Source: an uncultured Candidatus Melainabacteria bacterium (GTDB lineage Bacteria > Cyanobacteriota > Vampirovibrionia > Gastranaerophilales > Gastranaerophilaceae). Taken from it: 36,898 nucleotides of DNA. The position numbers were made by a program, and so were the translations under genes. The notes under the pieces are model-generated. The model saw only the letters and a program-made list of their open reading frames with translations, did not search any database and was not told the DNA's origin. The stretch is taken from contig CAKVND010000016.1 of assembly GCA_934777245.1 (NCBI GenBank), positions 1 to 36,898 on the forward strand, in the 5' to 3' direction. Numbering within the stretch: the stretch's first letter is position 1; every line of letters starts with the position of its first letter. Shown piece by piece: positions 23,116-30,417 of this stretch.

Positions 23116-23493
23116 TTATTCCCCACTTGCACGTGAAATGTAGCTTTGAAGTAAGTATCTCAATGCGCCGCTATAAGATATGTGATTTTGATGCACTATC
23201 TCCTCTAAGAATTTTACAAGATTATTATCCAACCTTACAGTAACTTTTATTGAAGATAGAGTTTGTCTATTGACTTGAATTTTCGGTATTAATGGTATTT
23301 TGCCGTTGGATTGTTCTTGTGCATATCGCACAGCCTTACCAACCAAAGCACTTTTATTGCAACAACCAAGCAAATGTTCCTCAATAAATTTGCATTGCTC
23401 ATTAGTTAATAGTACATCCTTGCGGTAGGCTTTGGATTTTGAAGCCAAATTTTGAGTATTATTACTGGATTTTTTTAATAAAAATGTTAGCAT
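23116..23493 (-). CDS. small ribbon-helix-helix-like accessory protein
   Basis: A 125-residue basic protein. Residues about 80-118 (SSIKVTVRLDNNLVKFLEEI, then SGALRYLLQSYI) look like a beta strand followed by two helices, as in ribbon-helix-helix DNA-binding proteins found in relaxosomes and partition systems. An N-terminal helical part (KDVLLTNEQCKFIEEHLLGC) may dimerise. GGAGG lies 6 nt before the ATG. The start overlaps the integrase stop by 7 nt, so it belongs to the xis-int transcript. Confidence 0.5.
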   Translation of the reverse strand: MLTFLLKKSSNNTQNLASKSKAYRKDVLLTNEQCKFIEEHLLGCCNKSALVGKAVRYAQEQSNGKIPLIPKIQVNRQTLSSIKVTVRLDNNLVKFLEEIVHQNHISYSGALRYLLQSYISRASGE

Positions 23494-24500
23494 GATTTAC
23501 CTCCTTCGGCTTTACTATATTTGTCTAATACTTGAAATGCGTTACTCATACTAGCACTACTGCTATGAGTGTATCGCATTGTTGTTTTTACATCCGCATG
23601 GTCTAATATTTGCTGAATTGTTACGATATCTACTCCAGCTTCATTTAGTCGTGATGCAGTTGTATGGCGTAACTTATGAAATGTAATATGTGGAATGCCG
23701 GCTCGTTTTACAGCTCTTTTAAAAGAAGTTTTTACGTCCTTATATCTTGTCATTGTAGTTGGAGAAGTAAAAACAAATTCTGACAAATGCGGTAGATTCT
23801 CCAATTCTTTTTTTAACGTAGGAGTTATAGGGAGTTTTCTTGGCTTATTGTTCTTAGTATTTCTCGCTATTAAGTAATTTTCATCTAAAAATACATCTTC
23901 CCAATGCATGCTAAGAATTTCGTTTTGACGCATACCGGTATGCAATGCTATTATTACGATTGCTTTCATTATTGGGTTACATTGTGCTAACAATTTTTGT
24001 TCCTCATCTTTCGTTAAGTATCGTTCTGGTGGGTTTTCAATCCGGAGTTTTTTCAAATTTTCACAAGGATTAACCTTTAATAATTTGTTTTCAATTGCTA
24101 GTGAAAATATCCTGCGTATAATATCAAGTTCCCTGTTGATACTGCTATTTTTTACTTTTCCGATACGAGTGTTGATATATTTTTCGAAATCAGAAATAGT
24201 AATCTGTTCTATATTTTTATTGCCGATTAGTTTGTAAAATTTATCTATGACATAATCAAATTCTTCGGGTCTAGTATAGTTAGCCTTTGTATATTCTTTA
24301 AAATTGGCAATTAACTTTTCTAAGTAATAGACCTGCTTCTTTATTACGCCATGACCTGTTTTTATAAGTTCCGCTTTATGTATAATTTCAAGCTTTTCTA
24401 CTTCTTCACGACTTAAACCTTTAAAGGTTCGGCAAATGCGTTTACCGTTACACATAAAGTAATAGCCCCAATAGCCATTTTTATGTTTGTATGTAGTCAT
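23487..24500 (-). CDS. int: tyrosine integrase of the element
   Basis: A 337-residue phage-type integrase. The N-terminus (KHKNGYWGYYFMCNGKRICR) is an arm-type DNA-binding domain with the three-stranded AP2-like look. A SAM-like core-binding domain (about 60-165) and the catalytic domain follow. Catalytic residues are R in HTGMRQNEIL, the beta-turn Lys region NTKNNKPRK, HKLRH, H in LDHADVKTT and Y in MRYTH. It is next to the intact tRNA-Pro and the excisionase. It therefore very likely recombines the element at the 55-bp repeat, using the ATTACATAA sites as arms. GAGGT precedes the ATG. Confidence 0.93.
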   Translation of the reverse strand: MTTYKHKNGYWGYYFMCNGKRICRTFKGLSREEVEKLEIIHKAELIKTGHGVIKKQVYYLEKLIANFKEYTKANYTRPEEFDYVIDKFYKLIGNKNIEQITISDFEKYINTRIGKVKNSSINRELDIIRRIFSLAIENKLLKVNPCENLKKLRIENPPERYLTKDEEQKLLAQCNPIMKAIVIIALHTGMRQNEILSMHWEDVFLDENYLIARNTKNNKPRKLPITPTLKKELENLPHLSEFVFTSPTTMTRYKDVKTSFKRAVKRAGIPHITFHKLRHTTASRLNEAGVDIVTIQQILDHADVKTTMRYTHSSSASMSNAFQVLDKYSKAEGGKSC

Positions 24501-24509
24501 TTAAAAACC

Positions 24510-24689
24510 TCATGCTACTTCCTTTTTGGAAAAAATAAATTCAATCAATGCTTCTTCATTGAATAGATATTTTCTACCAATTCTTCCACAAACATTTGTA
24601 GGATAAATTCCTTTCTGAGCTTGCTTTTGAAGTGTTCTAATATCTGTTCTTAGAAGTTTAGCTGCTTCTTCTGTTGTTATAATTTTCAT
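24510..24689 (-). CDS. xis: excisionase-like MerR/HTH protein
   Basis: A 59-residue protein with a winged helix-turn-helix of the excisionase type: MKIITTEEAAKLLRTDIRTL then QKQAQKGIYPTNVCGRIG and RKYLFNEEALIEF. AAAGGAAG precedes the ATG at 24689. It is 9 nt upstream of the integrase start and co-transcribed. It would bend DNA near the att arms and favour excision. Confidence 0.85.
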   Translation of the reverse strand: MKIITTEEAAKLLRTDIRTLQKQAQKGIYPTNVCGRIGRKYLFNEEALIEFIFSKKEVA

Positions 24690-24714
24690 TTTTGCTTCCT
24701 TTCTTTTGAACATA

Positions 24715-24780
24715 ATTTTCGCTCAAGAATAATTAAAGCACTAAAAATTCGTTTTGCAATATCTAGCGAAAATTTCGTTC
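24715..24780. promoter_or_regulatory. divergent repressor operators
   Basis: Between the excisionase and the repressor lie ATTTTCGCT (24715-24723) and its inverted copy AGCGAAAAT (24765-24773). The second sits in the near palindrome GCGAAAATTTCGTT (24766-24779). These are likely binding sites of the XRE repressor controlling the xis-int transcript and itself. Confidence 0.5.
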
Positions 24781-24864
24781 AAATACTGTTACATTTCTTA
24801 ACTCTTGAATGAAAATTTTATTAAAATGAATTTTTGGTGTATAGTTATCTTTGGTGAGGTATGT

Positions 24865-25290
24865 ATGCGAAAATTAGAAAATAATAAAGATATAAGTCCT
24901 AATATAACCAAACTTCAAGAAGAAGTAAAAACGATAATCATGAGATTTGGAACTATGGTTGCTAATGCAAGAAAAGGCAAAGGAATGAAATTACAGGAAC
25001 TATCCCAGAAATCTGGAGTTAGTATAGGAGTTATTTCTGATTTAGAAAATGAAAAAGGTAAGATACCCAATCTCTATACTTTAATTGCATTAGCTAAAAC
25101 TCTTGACATAAAAAATGATGAATTTTTACGACTTATTTTCGGAGAATTTATACACAAAGACTCTACCCAAAAGAGTCCTAGTAAGATGTTGACAGATGCT
25201 CTTGTAGCTTATGGAGTCCCAACTGATATTGCTGCTAATATTTTAGTGGGCATTGAACTATCTTATGGCAAGCATACTATTAAAGACTAA
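24865..25290 (+). CDS. XRE-family repressor of the element
   Basis: A 141-residue regulator with a helix-turn-helix at about 34-90 (TMVANARKGKGMKLQELSQK followed by SGVSIGVISDLENEKGKIPN), the classical Cro/CI fold. A short C-terminal extension follows. The start at 24865 is chosen because GTGAGGT lies 4 nt upstream; an in-frame earlier ATG at 24805 lacks one. It is divergent to xis-int and next to inverted operators. Its role is probably to keep the element integrated. Confidence 0.82.
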   Translation: MRKLENNKDISPNITKLQEEVKTIIMRFGTMVANARKGKGMKLQELSQKSGVSIGVISDLENEKGKIPNLYTLIALAKTLDIKNDEFLRLIFGEFIHKDSTQKSPSKMLTDALVAYGVPTDIAANILVGIELSYGKHTIKD

Positions 25291-25314
25291 CAGATTTTAA
25301 CGAACAAACTTTCT

Positions 25315-25336
25315 ATTACATAAAAATTACATAATG
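25315..25336. promoter_or_regulatory. right-end integrase arm-type site
   Basis: ATTACATAA, one base, AATTACATAA (25315-25334) in the same orientation as at 8072-8091, 40 bp from the right att repeat. The units are spaced 11 bp apart, one helical turn. Confidence 0.55.
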
Positions 25337-25341
25337 ACATT

Positions 25342-25377
25342 AAAAAAGACTTTCAGAAATCTCTGAAAGTCTTTTTT
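25342..25377. terminator. terminator carried by the element next to tRNA-Pro
   Basis: AAAAAAGACTTTCAGA (25342-25357) and TCTGAAAGTCTTTTTT (25362-25377) form a 16-bp stem with a 4-nt loop and A/T tracts on both sides. It ends both the tRNA (minus) and the repressor gene (plus). Its stem matches the terminator at 7868-7900 but its loop differs, so the element brought its own copy. Confidence 0.9.
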
Positions 25378-25430
25378 TAAATGGTCGGGATGACACGATT
25401 CGAACGTGCGACCCCCTCGTCCCAAGCGAG
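25376..25430. repeat. right attachment site within tRNA-Pro
   Basis: Identical over 55 bp to 7902-7956. Covers the 3' end, T arm and anticodon loop of the intact tRNA gene. Confidence 0.93.
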
Positions 25431-25458
25431 GTGCGCTACCAAACTGCGCTACATCCCG
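25382..25458 (-). tRNA. tRNA-Pro (anticodon UGG)
   Basis: Seventy-seven nucleotides with encoded CCA. The acceptor stem CGGGATG pairs with CATCCCG. The anticodon stem CCTCG/CGAGG holds the loop CTTGGGA with anticodon TGG at 25424-25422, and the T arm contains GTTCGAATC. The element integrated into its 3' half and restored it. Confidence 0.97.
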
Positions 25459-25570
25459 AAATGCAACTATAGAAGCTGACTTCTAATATAAAATTATCAA
25501 TGCCCAACTAGTGCAAAACAATCTTAACTTAAACAAAATCAAAAATCAAGTCTTTTATTTAATTTTGATG

Positions 25571-25576
25571 TATAAT
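25571..25576 (+). promoter_or_regulatory. -10 box of the acetolactate synthase-like gene
   Basis: TATAAT lies 9 nt before the chosen ATG (25586), so +1 would be about 3 nt upstream. No Shine-Dalgarno sequence is visible and no convincing -35. Confidence 0.45.
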
Positions 25577-25585
25577 ATTTTCACG

Positions 25586-27205
25586 ATGATTAAATCAATT
25601 TGCAAGGTAAAAACTCTAAGCTCAGCCGCAGTTCTTGTTCAAACACTTGTTGAACTTGAAGTAGAAAGCGTATTTGGTTACCCTGGTGCTGCCGTTTTAA
25701 GCATATACAATGAACTTTCTCAAGTAAAAAAAATAAAACATTACCTTGTTCGCCACGAACAGGCTGCCGTACATGCAGCTGAAGGTTATGCAAGAGTTTG
25801 CGGGAAAGCAGGTGTTGTTTTAGTAACTTCCGGCCCCGGTTTTACAAATACTATAACAGGAATTGCCAATGCGTATGCTGATTCGACTCCACTTGTAGTT
25901 TTAGCAGGAGATGTACCTTCTACAAACAAATCCGGCAAGATTTTCCAAAATGTAGATATTGAATCAATCGTCGGTTCTTGTTGCAAAAAAGTCTACACTC
26001 TTAAATACAACGATGATATTGCACAAGTTATAAAATCTGCTTTTCAAGAAGCAACATCTGGCGTTAAAGGCCCTGTTGTAGTGGCACTTCCCAGAAATAT
26101 TTTAGAAGCTGAATATCATGAGAGAAAAATATCTGATAATTTGCAAAACTCTACGATTAAAGATTTTTCTAAAGAAATTTCAACGTTATCTGATTTAATA
26201 AAAAACGCACAGAAACCTCTCGTTATGCTTGGAGGCGGATGTATCAATGCTTCAGAAGAAGTTGAAAAATTTATATCAAAAATTCAATGTCCGGTTGTTT
26301 CTACTCTTATGGGAATTGGGATTTATCCTTCGGAAAACAAATTATATCTCGGCATGATCGGGTTGAATGGAGTTGAGGTTGCAAATTCTGCACTTAAGCA
26401 GTGTGATTTACTAATCACACTTGGCGCAAGCTTCTCTGACCGTTCAACTTGCAAAAACAACGAATTCAATAAAAGCTTTAAAATTGCCAGTATCAATTTA
26501 AAACCGGCTTCTAAACCCGTTGATTATGAAATTATTGTGGATATTAAAGAATTTTTGCAGGAATTTACTGCTTCTAGCAATCAATTTGAAAGACCTGAAA
26601 AATGGCTTATGGAAATTGATGCAAGTACTGATGAAGAAGAAAAATTTGAAGATACCAGCTCCGAAAAACTACACTCTTCCTATGTTTTAGAAACAGTTTC
26701 AGATTTTACAAAATATTTTGAACCTGTTGTTGTTACGGATGTCGGTCAGCACCAAATGTTAACCGCACAATTTTTCAACTTTAATAAACCAAGAAAATTT
26801 ATAACTTCAGGCGGACTTGGCACAATGGGATTTGGGCTTCCTGCGTCAATCGGAGCTTACATTGCAAATCCTAACAACCTTGTACTAAATATTACAGGCG
26901 ATGGTTCTTTCCAAATGAATTTACAAGAGCTTGCAACCTGCCGCGAACACAACATTCCACTAAAAGTTATTATTATGAATAACAGCTATCTTGGCATGGT
27001 GCGCGAACTTCAAGAAAAAATTTACAATAGACGTTATCAAGTTGAAATGATAAATCCGGATTTTACCAAAATCGCAGAAGCTTATGATTTATTTGCGATT
27101 AGAGTTGAGAAAAAAGAAGAATTAATTCCGGCTTTAGAAAAAGCAATAAACCACGATGGTACCGCAATTATTGATGTTGTAATTGATTCATTTGAAAATA
27201 TTTAG
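25586..27205 (+). CDS. ilvB: acetolactate synthase-like ThDP enzyme, large subunit
   Basis: A 539-residue thiamine-diphosphate enzyme. GYPGAAVLSIYNEL and the catalytic Glu in LVRHEQAAVHAAEGYAR lie in the PYR domain. GDGSFQMNLQEL...IIMNNSYLG in the C-terminal domain binds ThDP-Mg. It should condense two pyruvates (or pyruvate with 2-ketobutyrate) in branched-chain amino acid synthesis. The usual MVRQWQ is MVRELQ here, so the Trp involved in 2-ketobutyrate preference is Leu. No small regulatory subunit gene (ilvN) is adjacent. The start at 25586 is the last ATG before the conserved region and is preceded by a -10-like TATAAT; earlier ATGs would lie upstream of the promoter. Confidence 0.8.
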   Translation: MIKSICKVKTLSSAAVLVQTLVELEVESVFGYPGAAVLSIYNELSQVKKIKHYLVRHEQAAVHAAEGYARVCGKAGVVLVTSGPGFTNTITGIANAYADSTPLVVLAGDVPSTNKSGKIFQNVDIESIVGSCCKKVYTLKYNDDIAQVIKSAFQEATSGVKGPVVVALPRNILEAEYHERKISDNLQNSTIKDFSKEISTLSDLIKNAQKPLVMLGGGCINASEEVEKFISKIQCPVVSTLMGIGIYPSENKLYLGMIGLNGVEVANSALKQCDLLITLGASFSDRSTCKNNEFNKSFKIASINLKPASKPVDYEIIVDIKEFLQEFTASSNQFERPEKWLMEIDASTDEEEKFEDTSSEKLHSSYVLETVSDFTKYFEPVVVTDVGQHQMLTAQFFNFNKPRKFITSGGLGTMGFGLPASIGAYIANPNNLVLNITGDGSFQMNLQELATCREHNIPLKVIIMNNSYLGMVRELQEKIYNRRYQVEMINPDFTKIAEAYDLFAIRVEKKEELIPALEKAINHDGTAIIDVVIDSFENI

Positions 27206-27214
27206 GAGAACAGT

Positions 27215-27784
27215 ATGAAAATCGTTTTGGCATCTTCAAATGCCCACAAAGTTAAAGAGATTAATGAAATTGTGGCAGGAAGCGGTCTGGAATTTATTTT
27301 ACCGCCGGAAGGTTTTGACCCGATAGAAAATGGAACTACTTTTGAAGAAAACTCTTTAATTAAAGCAAAAGCTGCGTGGGAATTAACCAAGACTTGGAGT
27401 CTAGCCGATGATTCAGGACTTTGTATTAACGCATTAGGCGGTGCTCCGGGAATATATTCAGCTCGTTATGCTGAAACACCTGCTAAAAGAATTGAGCGAG
27501 TTTTAAAAGAAATGAAAGATAAAACCGATAGAACTGCGCATTTTGCCTGCTGTATGACTTTAATTAATCCAAACGGAGAAATTGAATTTTCTACAACGGG
27601 AATTTGTAAAGGTTCAATTACAAAAGAAGCTCGTGGACAAAATGGTTTTGGTTATGACCCGATTTTCTTATTAAAAAATGATACGCGTACAATGGCGGAA
27701 TTGAGTGAAGAAGAAAAAAATCAAATTTCCCATCGTTCAGTAGCACTAAGAAATATTTGTAAATTTCTTAAAGCACAAAACTAA
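27215..27784 (+). CDS. rdgB: RdgB/HAM1 non-canonical purine NTP pyrophosphatase
   Basis: A 189-residue enzyme that hydrolyses dITP/XTP to monophosphates and so protects nucleic acids from deaminated purines. Diagnostic stretches are KIVLASSNAHKVKEI at the start, TFEENSLIKAKAAW, LADDSGLCINALGGAPGIYS, GFGYDPIF and SHRSVAL. AGGAGA lies 6 nt before the ATG, and only 9 nt separate it from the stop of ilvB, so they form an operon. Length is typical. Confidence 0.95.
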   Translation: MKIVLASSNAHKVKEINEIVAGSGLEFILPPEGFDPIENGTTFEENSLIKAKAAWELTKTWSLADDSGLCINALGGAPGIYSARYAETPAKRIERVLKEMKDKTDRTAHFACCMTLINPNGEIEFSTTGICKGSITKEARGQNGFGYDPIFLLKNDTRTMAELSEEEKNQISHRSVALRNICKFLKAQN

Positions 27785-27817
27785 TGCATACAATGTGCTA
27801 TTTTTATACCTTTAAGC

Positions 27818-27823
27818 TATAAT
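27818..27823 (+). promoter_or_regulatory. -10 box of a leaderless coaBC promoter
   Basis: TATAAT followed by ATTTTT and the ATG at 27830. The predicted +1 is the A of the ATG. No ribosome site is present. Confidence 0.5.
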
Positions 27824-27829
27824 ATTTTT

Positions 27830-29047
27830 ATGCTAGAAAATAAAAATATTTTAATCGGGATTACAGGCGGTATCGCAGCATACAAAATATGCGAACTTAT
27901 AAGACTTTATAAAAAAGCAAGAGCGAACGTACAAGTTGTTTTGACTCCAAACGCTTTAAATTTTGTTACTAAATTAACACTTCAAACACTTTCAAATAAT
28001 GAAGTTTACGTGGATAATTTTGAAATTGATGAATACAAACCCGAACACATCGCACTTACGGAAGCAGATATTTTTGTAATAGCACCGGCTAGCGCAAATA
28101 CGATTTCTAAACTTGCAAACGGAATTTGTGATAATCTGCTATTGTCAACGGCATGCGCTTTTAATAAACCATTTTTAATCGCACCTGCGATGAATACTAA
28201 TATGTGGGAAAATCCGTTTATTCAAGAAAACTTACAAAAGCTTAAACAAAACGGATATCATATTTTGGAGCCGGATGACGGTTTTTTAGCTTGCGGAACT
28301 AACGGCAAAGGAAGAATGCGCGAAGTCGAAGAAATTTTTGAAGAAACAGACAGAATTTTATCTCAAGGCAAATTAAACGGTAAGAAAATCTTGATTACAG
28401 CCGGTGGAACAAAAGAAAAAATCGACCCCGTAAGATACATTTCAAACTCATCTTCCGGCAAAATGGGTATAGCTCTGGCGGACGCTGCGGTTTCTGAAGG
28501 AGCTGAAGTTACATTAGTTTCAACTTTTAAAGTTAAAAAGCCTTACAAAAATATTGTTACAGAAACAGCACAAGAAATGGAAGCAGTCGTAAAAGAATAT
28601 TTGAATTCTCAAGATTGTGTAATTATGGCAGCAGCTGTTTCTGATTACAGAGTTAAAAATTATTCTGAACAAAAAATGAAAAAAGGCGCAGAAGAAGAAA
28701 TCACATTAGAATTGGTGAAAAATCCGGACATTTTGAAAGAGATATGTCAAATAAGGAATGAAAGTTTTTCACCTCACCCTAACCCTCACCTCAAAGGCGA
28801 AGGAGCATATCCGCTTATCGTTGGATTCTGCGCCGAAAGCGAAAACTTAATAGAAAACGCTAAGAAAAAAATCCAAGCTAAAAGTTGTGATTATTTGGTT
28901 GCGAATGATATTTCACGTAAAGATATCGGATTTAACAGCAACGAAAACGAGATTTATATTCTTGATAAAGATTTAAACATCAAACATATTGAAAAAGACA
29001 CAAAACAAAATATTGCAAAACGTATTTTGGAGGAAATTTTTGAATAA
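27830..29047 (+). CDS. coaBC: bifunctional CoaBC (PPC synthetase / PPC decarboxylase)
   Basis: A 405-residue bifunctional enzyme for steps 2 and 3 of coenzyme A synthesis. The N-terminal flavoprotein decarboxylase (CoaC, about 1-185) shows GITGGIAAYK, the PASANTISKLANGICDNLL segment and PAMNTNMWENP. The C-terminal synthetase (CoaB, about 187-405) shows LITAGGTKEKIDPVRYISN, SSGKMG and AAAVSDYR. A 12-residue insertion SPHPNPHLKGEG at 314-325 is encoded by a repeat element. Cys157 in LACGTNGKGRM corresponds to the active Cys of the decarboxylase. A TATAAT box 6 nt before the ATG suggests a leaderless transcript. Confidence 0.93.
   Translation: MLENKNILIGITGGIAAYKICELIRLYKKARANVQVVLTPNALNFVTKLTLQTLSNNEVYVDNFEIDEYKPEHIALTEADIFVIAPASANTISKLANGICDNLLLSTACAFNKPFLIAPAMNTNMWENPFIQENLQKLKQNGYHILEPDDGFLACGTNGKGRMREVEEIFEETDRILSQGKLNGKKILITAGGTKEKIDPVRYISNSSSGKMGIALADAAVSEGAEVTLVSTFKVKKPYKNIVTETAQEMEAVVKEYLNSQDCVIMAAAVSDYRVKNYSEQKMKKGAEEEITLELVKNPDILKEICQIRNESFSPHPNPHLKGEGAYPLIVGFCAESENLIENAKKKIQAKSCDYLVANDISRKDIGFNSNENEIYILDKDLNIKHIEKDTKQNIAKRILEEIFE
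28769..28804 (+). repeat. small palindromic repeat inserted in coaBC
   Basis: The 36 bp encode SPHPNPHLKGEG, an in-frame insertion that looks like translation of the CCTCACCCTAACCCTC-type intergenic repeats of many bacteria. The rest of the window is AT-rich whereas this segment is C-rich on the coding strand. It interrupts the conserved CoaB domain between helix and strand. Confidence 0.75.
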
Positions 29048-29705
29048 ATACGAGATTGTGCGAAAAATAGAAGAGTTTGCACCACTTGAAACCCAAGAAA
29101 AATGGGATGCAAGCGGTTGGATTGTAGAACGTGCAAACAATGAGGTCAACAAAATCATGTTTGCACTCACGATTACTGACAAGGTTTTTGAACAAGCAAT
29201 TACACAAAATTGCGACATGATAATTTCGCACCATCCATTGTTTTTTGTTCCTTTGGAATATCGCAAAATCAACATGTACTGCGCGCATACAAATTTAGAT
29301 CGCGCAGAAGGCGGAACAACTGATTTAATCATAAACAAGCTCGGCTTTAAAAAAAGCTACAATGATGACTTTGTAAGAGTCGTAGAGCTTGAAAAACCTA
29401 TTTCGGTTGAAGAACTTAAAAACAAATTATTAAAAATTTCGCCAAAGCTAAGATATGTTAATAATTATGACGCGCAAGAAGTTCAAACTATTGGTTTCTG
29501 TGCCGGTTCAGGTTCAGAATTTATAGGTCAAACAGACGCATTTGTTACAGGAGATTTGAAGTTTCACACGGCATTGGATGCTAAAAAAGTTGTTTTTGAT
29601 ATCGGACATTTTGAGAGCGAAATTTTTGCGCCGGAATTGTTGCGCGAGATTACAGGAGTTGGAGAAAAGGGAGTGATTGCGAATGAGAAAAGCCCTTTTA
29701 TTTAG
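29040..29705 (+). CDS. Nif3-like dinuclear metal-centre protein
   Basis: A 221-residue NIF3/YbgI-type protein. Metal ligands are visible as IISHHPLFF, CAHTNLDRAEGG and GHFESE near the end. It starts at TTG (29040), because GGAGG (29029-29033) is spaced 6 nt upstream and the protein aligns from NKYEIVRKIEEFAP. The start overlaps coaBC by 8 nt. Function of NIF3 proteins is not settled (GTP cyclohydrolase type or conserved metal-binding). It is slightly shorter than the usual 245-260 residues. Confidence 0.8.
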   Translation: MNKYEIVRKIEEFAPLETQEKWDASGWIVERANNEVNKIMFALTITDKVFEQAITQNCDMIISHHPLFFVPLEYRKINMYCAHTNLDRAEGGTTDLIINKLGFKKSYNDDFVRVVELEKPISVEELKNKLLKISPKLRYVNNYDAQEVQTIGFCAGSGSEFIGQTDAFVTGDLKFHTALDAKKVVFDIGHFESEIFAPELLREITGVGEKGVIANEKSPFI

Positions 29706-30240
29706 CCTAACTTGCGCAGTATTTTTATTTTCTACACTCTGCGTTTTTGCCTATGAAACAATCATAATAAAATTCCCCGGCAAAGAATTATGGGTTAAAG
29801 CGTATTATAAAAAAGTTGGAAATGAAGCTATTTTGCAATATGTTCCAAGCGGTCAAGCTCGTAATAATTGGTCAAAGTCAGTAGTTATTCATTCTTATAA
29901 GTATTCAAATTACCCGATTAATGTTTTTCTAGCTAACACAACAGGTAGAATGCTTAAAATAAACCCAACTTCTCATTATAAAACTTTAAGACTAACTGAA
30001 AATGAAGCTATTGTCGGAAGATGTACGACTGACTATAACAAAGTAGAAGGTCAATGCGAATTTTTAAGAGTTACAAGAGGATATGAAGGAATTGTAACCA
30101 TCCATTACATGAACAAAAATAAAGATGATTTTATGTATCATTACAATCAATGGTACGGAATTATAAAAAATGCAAAGCTTTACAACAGTTACTATAGAGA
30201 TGAACGCACATTAAATAAAGCAGAGTATTTTGAACTATAA
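29683..30240 (+). CDS. secreted protein of unknown function
   Basis: A 185-residue protein with a clear signal peptide, MRKALLFSLTCAVFLFSTLC then VFA before YETI. The mature part has many Tyr/Lys residues and short beta strands (ELWVKAYYKKVGNEAILQYV); no known domain is recognised. It starts at the ATG at 29683 (AGGGAG about 9 nt upstream), inside the Nif3-like gene (23-nt overlap), so it is probably co-expressed with it. Two Cys (about 111 and 122) flank KVEGQ and could form a disulfide. Confidence 0.65.
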   Translation: MRKALLFSLTCAVFLFSTLCVFAYETIIIKFPGKELWVKAYYKKVGNEAILQYVPSGQARNNWSKSVVIHSYKYSNYPINVFLANTTGRMLKINPTSHYKTLRLTENEAIVGRCTTDYNKVEGQCEFLRVTRGYEGIVTIHYMNKNKDDFMYHYNQWYGIIKNAKLYNSYYRDERTLNKAEYFEL

Positions 30241-30417
30241 ACAATATAAACATTTGTAAATAAAAATACATAATACACTAGAAAATATCAAAAAAAATGT
30301 TAAGATGAGAAAAAGGGATGTTTGAAGAAAAGAATCGAATGTAAACATTTTGTAATAATTAGTCAATTATTTTTATTTATCGGTTTTATATTTCCATAAT
30401 GTGATGAAGGTGCAAAC

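Larger units (their letters stand above)
7902..25430. mobile_element. 17.5-kb integrative element in tRNA-Pro(UGG)
   Basis: The element is bounded by a 55-bp perfect direct repeat (7902-7956 and 25376-25430) corresponding to the 3' part of tRNA-Pro. It has a tyrosine integrase (23487-24500), an excisionase and a divergent repressor at the tRNA-proximal end, and ATTACATAA arm-like sites near both ends. Cargo includes AbiH, a DNA methyltransferase, an Abi_2/HEPN protein, a serine resolvase, a nine-gene Ycf46/Ycf35/radical-SAM/TPR/Mrr operon and a second small tyrosine recombinase. A phage gene II-like replication protein pair suggests an integrative mobilisable or phage-satellite-like element. 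No capsid, tail or conjugation (type IV secretion) genes are seen. Confidence 0.9.

Noticed and set aside
30354..30372. AATAATT-AGTC-AATTATT hairpin upstream of the cyclic-di-GMP gene
   Set aside because: Stem made entirely of A and T, too weak to act as a terminator, and no recurrence seen.
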